Source of the DNA: Prevotellaceae bacterium UBA7017 | Lineage (GTDB): Bacteria; Bacteroidota; Bacteroidia; Bacteroidales; Bacteroidaceae | Assembly (NCBI GenBank): GCA_002449535.1 | Contig: DJWZ01000014.1 | Coordinates: forward strand, 1 to 13,396 | Length of the DNA stretch: 13,396 bases | Reading direction: 5' to 3' | Shown: piece after piece, positions 7,231 through 13,396 of the stretch | How positions within the stretch are numbered: the stretch's first letter is position 1 | Layout: each line of letters begins with the position of its first letter | The notes under the pieces: model-generated | What the model was told of the DNA's origin: nothing | What the model saw: only the letters and a program-made list of their open reading frames with translations | Database searches by the model: none | Made by a program: the position numbers and the translations under genes

Positions 7231-8583
7231 TCAAATCACTCCCATCTGATGGAGGAAGATGAGGCTTATGCCGAAGGGGCAGATGTAGCGGACGGTAATG
7301 AGGAAGATGTTGAAGAACATGGTGTTCTGTGTGCCGTCGTTGGTAAATTCGGTAAAAACGGTTTGCTTCGGTATGAACCAGCCTACGAAGAGACATGTCA
7401 GGATAGAGCCTAACGGCAGGAGGAAGTTGGCTGTCAGCTTGTCACAGAAATCCATGAGTGAAAGTCCCAGCACCTGAATGTTTTCGAAGGCACCTACGGA
7501 CCAGGCACAGAGTATGCAGATGGTGGAGGCGACGCCTGTTATTATCCATGCTGACTTGCAGCGTGGCAGCTCCAGTTCTTCGGTGAAGAAGGCTGTGCCT
7601 ATCTCATGCATGGAGATGGTACTGGTGAGGGCTGCAAAGACGAGCAGGGCATAGAACATGATGCTGATAACGTATGCCAGTGCCGGTATGGAACCGAAGG
7701 CTTGCTGGAAGACGTTGGGCAGGGTGATAAATATGAGTGACGGACCGCTGTCGGGGCTGATGCCTACAGAGAAGGCGGCAGGAAATATCATGAGTCCCGA
7801 GAGAATGGCAATGATGGTGTCGAGGATGGCTATCTCTCCGGCAGACTCGAACAGGTCCGTTTCACGCTTGAAATAGCTGGCATAGGTGCAGAGTACTGCT
7901 GTTCCCAATGACAGGGAGAAGAATGCCTGACCGAGGGCTTCGAGGAATACCTTGCCATCGACTTTTGAGAAGTCGGGCATCAGCAGGAAGCGTACGCCAT
8001 CTATGGCATTTGGCAGACAGCAGGAGGCTACCACAAGGATGAGCAGCAGTACCATAAGGATTGGCATGAGCCACTTGGAGGCTTGTTCGATGCCTTTCTG
8101 TACACCGCGCACTATTACCATGTGGGTCAGTATGATGAAGGCACAGCCCCATAACAGGGGACGCCACATGTCGCTGGAGAAGTCTGCAAAGTAGTTCTGG
8201 ATATACTCGGCATCGCCTAAGGTGCGTCCTGTAAGAGAAGCAAAGAGGTATTCCAGACACCAACCGGCAACGACGGCATAGAATCCTAATATGATGGTGG
8301 CAGTGAGGATGCCGAGGTAGCCGACAAACTTCCACGGACGACCGCCGGAGAGCTTGTCGTATGCCCTGACGGCATTTGACTGACTATGACGTCCGACAAT
8401 AAACTCGCTCAGCATACCGGGGATGCCAAGCAGCATGATGCAGCCTATATAAATAAGGATAAAGGCTGCACCACCATTCTGCCCTGTCATATATGGGAAA
8501 CGCCATACGTTGCCCAGACCTACTGCTGAGCCTGCTGTTGCAAGGATAATACCTAACTTACTTCCAAAATTTCCGTGTGACAT
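7231..8583 (-). CDS. Sodium-dependent neurotransmitter:sodium symporter (NSS/SNF) family transporter
   Basis: This inner-membrane transporter of the LeuT-fold NSS family most likely takes up amino acids or related small solutes with sodium. Substrate cannot be read from sequence. The 450 residues begin MSHGNFGSKLGIILATAGSAVGLGNVWRFPY. This is the family signature in the broken first membrane helix, with GNVWRFPY at 24-31 lining the sodium and substrate sites. Hydrophobic segments continue to the C-terminus, consistent with the 11-helix form frequent in bacteria. The ATG is complement 8581-8583. The 109-bp upstream gap holds TCACTCC repeats and no recognisable TAnnTTTG box. It is the last gene of the leftward series and may be transcribed with the nucleoside kinase or alone. 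Confidence 0.93.
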   Translation of the reverse strand: MSHGNFGSKLGIILATAGSAVGLGNVWRFPYMTGQNGGAAFILIYIGCIMLLGIPGMLSEFIVGRHSQSNAVRAYDKLSGGRPWKFVGYLGILTATIILGFYAVVAGWCLEYLFASLTGRTLGDAEYIQNYFADFSSDMWRPLLWGCAFIILTHMVIVRGVQKGIEQASKWLMPILMVLLLILVVASCCLPNAIDGVRFLLMPDFSKVDGKVFLEALGQAFFSLSLGTAVLCTYASYFKRETDLFESAGEIAILDTIIAILSGLMIFPAAFSVGISPDSGPSLIFITLPNVFQQAFGSIPALAYVISIMFYALLVFAALTSTISMHEIGTAFFTEELELPRCKSAWIITGVASTICILCAWSVGAFENIQVLGLSLMDFCDKLTANFLLPLGSILTCLFVGWFIPKQTVFTEFTNDGTQNTMFFNIFLITVRYICPFGISLIFLHQMGVI

Positions 8584-8637
8584 AGTTGTTTTAAATTAAG
8601 TTAGTTCGCTTCGCTCATGGAGTTAAATCTCCCCTTT

Positions 8638-8681
8638 TCACTCCATTTCTTCACTCCCTTTTTTCACTCCTTTTTCACTCC
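8638..8681. repeat. Irregular TCACTCC repeats between nucleoside kinase and symporter genes
   Basis: TCACTCC occurs four times (8638, 8650, 8664, 8675), separated by T-rich spacers so that the period is 11-14 bp rather than 7. The gap 8584-8692 is otherwise unremarkable, apart from a doubled TTCGC near 8606-8615. On the transcribed strand it is a GGAGTGAA-rich purine tract. Confidence 0.6.
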
Positions 8682-8692
8682 CCTTCTTACCT

Positions 8693-9649
8693 TCAATATA
8701 CAAAACTGCTGCCGCCGAGGAATTCGCGCAGGAGGCTGGTCTTGGGGACGTCTGCCTCGGATATCAGCTCAAAATATGTCATGAATGACAGCAGTTCCTG
8801 TGCCTTGGCATATTCTGCATCATCTTGAGGAACACTCTGCAAAAGTGGTTCAGCCTGATTCTTTATGACACCTACCTCGTATGGCATGCCTGTATTGAAA
8901 GTTGCATCGGCATATTTTTTATATGGTAGTATCCATTTCTTTTCTCCAGCACGTACAGAAGCCCACTGAGCCAATGTCGCCTGAGCACTTGCACCGCGAT
9001 ATTTGTAGTCGCGGATGATGCGACGGAGCAGGCGGTTGTCCTCTGGACGCAGCTCTATGTCTGCTGTCAAGGGATATACTATCATTGGTGCCGCAAAGAT
9101 GCGGAATATCTGTTCTGAAGGTATGTTTGCCGTGAGTTCCGGATTGAGGGCGTGGATGCCTTCTATCACTAAAACCTCATTAGGGGCAAGGCTCATCTTC
9201 TCACCGCTCATCTCGCTTTTGCCTGTCATGAAATTGTAGCGTGGCAGTTCTACTTCCTTACCGGCGATAAGGGCATTGAGCTGCTCGTTGAACAATGGTA
9301 GGTTGAGAGCGTAGAGTGATTCGAAATCGTATTCCCCATGCTCGTCGCGAGGTGTCTGCTCACGATTGAGGAAATAGTCGTCGAGACTCAGTTCTACAGG
9401 CCATATCTCGTTAAGCACTAACTGGATGGAAAGGCGCTTGCAGGTGGTTGTCTTACCACTGCTTGATGGTCCTGCTATGAGAACAACACGGACATCCTTG
9501 TGTTTGGATATATCGTAGGCTATATGTGCCAACTGACGCTCCTGCCATGCCTCACCAACATTGATGAGGGTAGTGGAGTATCCTGTCTTTATGACGGTAT
9601 TGACGTCATTGACAGTCTTTACCTTACTAAGGTCTTGCCACTTGTACAT
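8693..9649 (-). CDS. Uridine kinase-like nucleoside kinase, short form without N-terminal domains
   Basis: A P-loop kinase of the uridine kinase/phosphoribulokinase superfamily, expected to phosphorylate a nucleoside (probably uridine or cytidine) in pyrimidine salvage. The 318 residues show Walker A GPSSSGKT (60-67), SLDDYF (88-93), EGIHAL (163-168), RRIIRDYKYRG (209-219) and the end LLREFLGGSSF. From memory, Bacteroides relatives are about 550 residues, with TGS-like and threonyl-tRNA-synthetase-like domains before the kinase. Here the protein starts (MYKWQ) right where the kinase half would begin. The 13-bp gap after pyrH leaves no room for the missing part. The ATG is complement 9647-9649. 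The position next to pyrH fits pyrimidine metabolism. Confidence is high for kinase family, moderate for substrate. Confidence 0.85.
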   Translation of the reverse strand: MYKWQDLSKVKTVNDVNTVIKTGYSTTLINVGEAWQERQLAHIAYDISKHKDVRVVLIAGPSSSGKTTTCKRLSIQLVLNEIWPVELSLDDYFLNREQTPRDEHGEYDFESLYALNLPLFNEQLNALIAGKEVELPRYNFMTGKSEMSGEKMSLAPNEVLVIEGIHALNPELTANIPSEQIFRIFAAPMIVYPLTADIELRPEDNRLLRRIIRDYKYRGASAQATLAQWASVRAGEKKWILPYKKYADATFNTGMPYEVGVIKNQAEPLLQSVPQDDAEYAKAQELLSFMTYFELISEADVPKTSLLREFLGGSSFVY

Positions 9650-9662
9650 AGAGAGTGAAGAA

Positions 9663-10370
9663 TTAATTATGCACCAGCGTTCCGATTTCTTCGCCGTTCA
9701 TTACTTTCTTGAGGTTGCCGAGGATATCCATATTGAAGACATAGATGGGCAGGTTGTTCTGCATGCACATTGCTGTTGCAGTGATGTCCATCACCTTCAG
9801 TCCGCGTGCTATAACCTCTTCGTATGTTATATCGTGGAACTTTGTTGCGGTAGGGTCTTTCTCTGGGTCTGCTGTATAGATGCCGTCAACGCGGGTACCC
9901 TTCAGCATTACGTCAGCCTCTATCTCGATGCCGCGCAAAGAGGAGCCGGTGTCGGTTGTGAAGTATGGGTTTCCTGTGCCACCACTCATGATGACTACCT
10001 CTCCTTGCTTCATGGCATCGATAGCCTTCCACTTGGTATAGAATTCGCCAATCGGTTCCATGCGGATGGCAGTCAGGACGCGATTCTTCTGACCTGCTGC
10101 ATCGAGGGCGGAAGAGAGTGCCAAGGAATTGATTACTGTGGCACACATGCCCATCTGGTCGCCCTTGACACGGTCGAAACCCTTGCCGGCACCAGACAAT
10201 CCGCGAAAGATGTTGCCACCACCTATTACAATACCTATTTGTACGCCCATGTTGGCTATCTCTTTTATCTGACGAGCATAGTCATTGAGACGGTTAACGT
10301 CGATGCCATAACCTTGGTTACCTTGAAGGCTCTCGCCTGAGAGCTTCAGCAGAATACGATTGAATTTCAT
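9663..10370 (-). CDS. pyrH: UMP kinase (uridylate kinase)
   Basis: PyrH phosphorylates UMP to UDP with ATP in the cytosol, an essential step of pyrimidine nucleotide synthesis. It belongs to the amino acid kinase fold, unrelated to the P-loop kinase beside it. The 235 residues match the usual length. Visible motifs are KLSGE (9-13), GIVIGGGNIFRG (46-57), GGTGNPYFTTD (130-140), GTRVDGIY with ADP after it (158-169) and MDITA (194-198). The ATG is complement 10368-10370. It lies 21 bp after metA and 13 bp before the nucleoside kinase, suggesting one transcript. Confidence 0.97.
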   Translation of the reverse strand: MKFNRILLKLSGESLQGNQGYGIDVNRLNDYARQIKEIANMGVQIGIVIGGGNIFRGLSGAGKGFDRVKGDQMGMCATVINSLALSSALDAAGQKNRVLTAIRMEPIGEFYTKWKAIDAMKQGEVVIMSGGTGNPYFTTDTGSSLRGIEIEADVMLKGTRVDGIYTADPEKDPTATKFHDITYEEVIARGLKVMDITATAMCMQNNLPIYVFNMDILGNLKKVMNGEEIGTLVHN

Positions 10371-10391
10371 AGTTGTTATTGTTTGGTTTTA

Positions 10392-11315
10392 TTAGTTGAT
10401 TTCTTCTATGTTGTATGGAGTCTTTTGATATACGTAGTAGTTAATCCAGTTGTGGAAGAAGAGGTTTGCGTGGGCACGCCATGTTACGACTGGTCCTTTT
10501 TCTGGGTCGTCGTCAAGATAGTAGTTCAGCGGCTTTTCCACGTCATCTCTCTTTCCGAGGTCGCGACGATATTCTGTATCGAGGGTCTCTGGGTTGTACT
10601 CCATGTGTCCCGTGATGTATATCTCCCTGCCGTCACGTTCCATCATGATAGACGGTCCCGTAGCATCAGACTTTGTCAGGATGCTAATCTCCGGATATGC
10701 CTTTACGTCATTGATGTCAGTACCAGAATGGCGTGAATGTGGCATATAGAAGAATGAGTCGAAACCACGCAGTAGAGGGATGTCTTGTATATCAGGATTG
10801 ATAGTCTGCGGGAAGATGCCGAAGAGTTTCTTGGGCAGTTTTACCTTGTCTATGCCATGAAACTCATACAGCGCAGCCTGTGCTGCCCAGCAGATGTATA
10901 GGGTAGAGGTGACATGGGTCTTTGCCCAGGAGAATATTTCTTGTATCTCCTGCCAGTAGGTGACCCCCTCGAAAGGAAAGTCTTCCACGGGGGCTCCTGT
11001 TATTATCATGCCGTCGAATTTCCGTGTCTTCAGTTCGTCGAAGGCTATATAGAACTGACGCATGTGTTCTATGGGGGTGTTCTTGGAGGTATGCGACTTC
11101 AGTTTCATGAAGGTAACGTCTATCTGCAACGGAGTGTTGGAGAGAAGGCGTATGAGGTCGGTCTCCGTCGTTATCTTCAGCGGCATGAGGTTGAGGATAA
11201 CGAGTTTCAGGGGACGGATATCTTGTGAGTGTCCGCGAGTTTCGTCGATGACGAAGATGTTCTCGTCTTCGAGCATCTTGATTGCGGGTAGTTTGTCGGG
11301 TAGTCTTAAAGGCAT
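10392..11315 (-). CDS. metA: Homoserine O-acyltransferase MetA, predicted acetyl-CoA specific
   Basis: MetA activates L-homoserine by O-acylation, the first committed step of methionine synthesis. The 307 residues align with Escherichia coli MetA without large gaps. The nucleophile is Cys142 (YICWAAQA), with His237 and Glu239 in TGHMEY as the other catalytic residues, and HSRHS near 193-197. Residue 111 in TGAPVED is Glu. Published work on Bacillus cereus MetA tied Glu at this position to acetyl-CoA use, and Gly (as in E. coli) to succinyl-CoA. The common label homoserine O-succinyltransferase is therefore probably wrong here; this is inference from one residue. The ATG is complement 11313-11315. 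The upstream 117 bp carries 22-bp tandem repeats and no recognisable SAM riboswitch. Confidence 0.94.
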   Translation of the reverse strand: MPLRLPDKLPAIKMLEDENIFVIDETRGHSQDIRPLKLVILNLMPLKITTETDLIRLLSNTPLQIDVTFMKLKSHTSKNTPIEHMRQFYIAFDELKTRKFDGMIITGAPVEDFPFEGVTYWQEIQEIFSWAKTHVTSTLYICWAAQAALYEFHGIDKVKLPKKLFGIFPQTINPDIQDIPLLRGFDSFFYMPHSRHSGTDINDVKAYPEISILTKSDATGPSIMMERDGREIYITGHMEYNPETLDTEYRRDLGKRDDVEKPLNYYLDDDPEKGPVVTWRAHANLFFHNWINYYVYQKTPYNIEEIN

Positions 11316-11375
11316 TTATAGAGATTAAATAATATTAAAGATTGAACATTGATATTTGGTTTCGGGAGAAAAGAA

Positions 11376-11441
11376 TACCCTTTTCCGGAGACTTAGGTAC
11401 CCTTTTCTTAGGAGTTAGGTACTCTTTTCTATTTAGCCCTC
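11376..11441. repeat. 22-bp tandem repeat between the ABC-F gene and metA
   Basis: TACYCTTTTC starts at 11376, 11398 and 11420, exactly 22 bp apart. The units at 11376 and 11398 continue into similar GGAG..TTAGG halves. The third loses similarity after TACTCTTTTC and overlaps the end of the ABC-F coding sequence (stop complement 11433-11435). A weak fourth unit may precede at 11354-11375 (shared TTTC and GGAGA). GAAAAG (11368-11373) with CTTTTC (11380-11385) can form a small hairpin. Confidence 0.75.
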
Positions 11442-13361
11442 TAGAGCGAAGTATTCTTCTTCCAGCTTGTCTAATTCTTCTTGTACCGTAGTGTATTCAT
11501 TCACCATCTGCATATTTGCGGCATTTTCAGGCATCATCAGTAGGTCGTTGAGTTCGTCGCGGCGTTTCTCTAATGATGATATCTTCTCCTCAAGACTCTT
11601 TCGCTGTTTCTCCAGACGATTGAGGCGTTTCTGCTCAGCCTTACGCTCTTCGTAGCTTAGTGTCGGAGTGCCCTCCTTTGCCGCTTCTTTCGTTGGTTTC
11701 TCTGTCTGTTTGGCAGGTTGCACGTTCTGCTGGCTTACGGCTTCGTTTATGCTCTCGGCATTCTTGTTTCGGAGATAGTCGTAGATGCCGCCAAGGTGTT
11801 CACGCACCTTGCCATTGCTGAATTCGTAAACTTTGTCAACGAGTCCGTCGAGGAATTCACGGTCGTGGGAAACGACGATGACAGTGCCGTCGAAAGCCTT
11901 TATGGCATCTTTCAGCACGTCCTTTGACACCATGTCGAGGTGGTTTGTCGGCTCATCGAGAATAAGGAAGTTGACAGGCTCCAGGAGCAGGCGTATCATT
12001 GCCAGTCGGGAGCGTTCGCCGCCGCTGAGGAACTTTACGTATTTGTCGGATGCCTCACCGCCGAACATAAAGGCTCCCAGTATGTCTTTTATCCTCAGGC
12101 GTATGTCGCCGCGTGCAACGTTGTCGATAGTCTCGAAGACCGTAAGCGACTCGTCGAGCAGCTGCGCCTGATTCTGTGCAAAGTAGCCTATCTGGATGTT
12201 GTGACCAACCTTCAGGGAACCCTCAAAATCTATCTCGTTCATGATACATTTCACGAGGGTTGACTTACCTTCACCATTCTTTCCGACGAAAGCCACCTTC
12301 TCACCTCTCTTGATGATGAGGTTGACATCGTGGAAGACGTTGTGTTCGCCGTAGCTCTTCTTCACATCCTCACAGATGACAGGGTAGTCACCGGAACGCA
12401 GGCAGGGAGGGAATTTCAGGCGCAATGCGGAATTATCCACCTCATCGACCTCTATGGGCACAATCTTCTCCAGTTGCCTGATGCGCTGCTGTACCTGTAT
12501 AGCCTTTGATGCCTGATAGCGGAAACGGTCTATGAAAGCCTTCGTGTCGGCAATCTCCTTCTGTTGGTTCTCGTAAGCCCTCAGCTGCTGTTCCCTGCGC
12601 TCCTGACGCAGTACGACATATTCGTCGTATTTTACTTTGTAGTCAATGACGTGTCCGCAGGATATTTCGAGGGTCCTGTTTGTTACGTTATTGATAAATG
12701 CCCTGTCGTGGGAGACGAGCACCACAGCCTGTGAACTCTGTGATAGGAACTGCTCAAGCCACTGTATGGATTCGATGTCGAGGTGGTTGGTAGGCTCGTC
12801 GAGAAGTATCACGTCGTGATGGCTGAGGAGCAGTTTTGCAAGTTCTATTCTCATGCGCCAGCCACCAGAGAATTCCGATGTCGGGCGGTCGAAGTCGGTA
12901 CGCAGGAATCCCAGTCCCGTTAGTGTGCGTTCCATCTCTGCCTCCCTCGATTCTGCCCCCATCATCATGTAACGTTCGTGGGCGAGGGTAAAGCGTTCTA
13001 CGAGGTCCATATAATCCTGTGACTCGTAGTCGGTGCGACTTTCCATCTCTTTCTGCAGGCGTTCTACCTTGGATGCCATCTTGCTTATGTCGGCAAACGC
13101 CTTGCGCACCTCGTCGCGGACGGTGGTGCTGTCCTGCAGTTTCATCACCTGCGGCAGATAGCCTATGGTGCAGTCGTTGGGAATGGAAACAGTTCCTTCT
13201 GTAGGATTTTGTAGCCCGGCAAGAATCTTGAGCATGGTAGATTTTCCCGCGCCGTTCTTTCCGACGAGGGCAATACGGTCACGCTCGTTGATTACGAATG
13301 ACACATCCGTAAAGAGGGGCTTGATGCCGAATTCTACTTTTAGTCCTTCTACGCTTATCAT
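11433..13361 (-). CDS. ABC-F family ATPase, Uup-like
   Basis: A soluble tandem ATPase of the ABC-F family. Such proteins act on the ribosome, and Uup relatives also affect DNA stability; they are not transporters. The 642 residues hold ATPase 1 with Walker A GKNGAGKS (34-41), signature FSGGW (164-168), Walker B VILLDEP (184-190) and SHD (217-219). A charged linker of about 240-310 follows. ATPase 2 has GKNGEGKS (360-367), LSGGE (445-449), FLILDEP (465-471) and SHD (498-500). A Lys/Gln-rich hinge (about 545-565) leads to a C-terminal coiled coil (about 570-640), the Uup-type tail. Length matches Uup/YheS-like members. The ATG is complement 13359-13361. Its promoter is probably right of the window, since the 35 bp upstream has no TAnnTTTG box. 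A resistance role cannot be excluded but the sequence looks housekeeping. Confidence 0.94.
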   Translation of the reverse strand: MISVEGLKVEFGIKPLFTDVSFVINERDRIALVGKNGAGKSTMLKILAGLQNPTEGTVSIPNDCTIGYLPQVMKLQDSTTVRDEVRKAFADISKMASKVERLQKEMESRTDYESQDYMDLVERFTLAHERYMMMGAESREAEMERTLTGLGFLRTDFDRPTSEFSGGWRMRIELAKLLLSHHDVILLDEPTNHLDIESIQWLEQFLSQSSQAVVLVSHDRAFINNVTNRTLEISCGHVIDYKVKYDEYVVLRQERREQQLRAYENQQKEIADTKAFIDRFRYQASKAIQVQQRIRQLEKIVPIEVDEVDNSALRLKFPPCLRSGDYPVICEDVKKSYGEHNVFHDVNLIIKRGEKVAFVGKNGEGKSTLVKCIMNEIDFEGSLKVGHNIQIGYFAQNQAQLLDESLTVFETIDNVARGDIRLRIKDILGAFMFGGEASDKYVKFLSGGERSRLAMIRLLLEPVNFLILDEPTNHLDMVSKDVLKDAIKAFDGTVIVVSHDREFLDGLVDKVYEFSNGKVREHLGGIYDYLRNKNAESINEAVSQQNVQPAKQTEKPTKEAAKEGTPTLSYEERKAEQKRLNRLEKQRKSLEEKISSLEKRRDELNDLLMMPENAANMQMVNEYTTVQEELDKLEEEYFALEG

Positions 13362-13396
13362 ATATTATTCTTTACTTGTTGGATTTCATCCGACCT

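Noticed and set aside
9561..10340. 259-codon + strand open frame over pyrH and the kinase gene
   Set aside because: It crosses two well-supported genes on the other strand and has no family features.
11316..11432. SAM riboswitch upstream of metA
   Set aside because: I could not find the conserved core of SAM-I or SAM-II type RNAs; the region is mostly 22-bp repeats and AT-rich sequence.

Overview
The window looks like chromosomal DNA from a Bacteroidota bacterium, most likely the Prevotella/Segatella branch of Bacteroidales. Three things suggest this: Bacteroidota-style -7 promoter boxes (TAnnTTTG) in front of yidC and mutS2, A-rich leaders with no clear Shine-Dalgarno sequence, and protein types typical of the group. 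These include the Bacteroidota form of YidC, an AAA/DUF4143 ATPase and a nucleoside kinase ending in LREFLGGSSF. The assignment rests on recognition only; no database search was possible.

Layout from left to right: (1) an AAA+/DUF4143 ATPase on the + strand, cut by the left window edge; (2) mutS2 on the - strand, converging on it; (3) a 258-bp divergent promoter region; (4) yidC and a hemW-type radical SAM gene on the + strand, probably co-transcribed; (5) a leftward series read from the right edge: an Uup-like ABC-F ATPase, metA, pyrH, a udk-like nucleoside kinase and a sodium:neurotransmitter-type symporter. No tRNA, rRNA, CRISPR array, transposase or prophage gene was seen, and no gene-free stretch exceeds 300 bp.

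The genes are mostly housekeeping: DNA recombination/ribosome quality control (MutS2), membrane protein insertion (YidC), haem handling (HemW), translation support (ABC-F), methionine synthesis (MetA) and pyrimidine nucleotides (PyrH and the nucleoside kinase). I see no defence island or new multi-gene system.

The most unusual signal is a family of 7-bp tandem repeats (heptamers such as CTNTCAR, CTTCACT, CTRTCAC, AGTTGAG and CTTTGAC). They occur between genes and also inside coding sequence, twice in mutS2 and once in hemW. Another array runs to the 5' edge of hemW, where no ATG, GTG or TTG precedes the essential iron-sulfur motif. A different 22-bp tandem repeat lies between the ABC-F gene and metA. 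MetA has Glu at the position that sets acyl-CoA choice, pointing to acetyl- rather than succinyl-transfer. The nucleoside kinase appears to lack the N-terminal half known from Bacteroides relatives.
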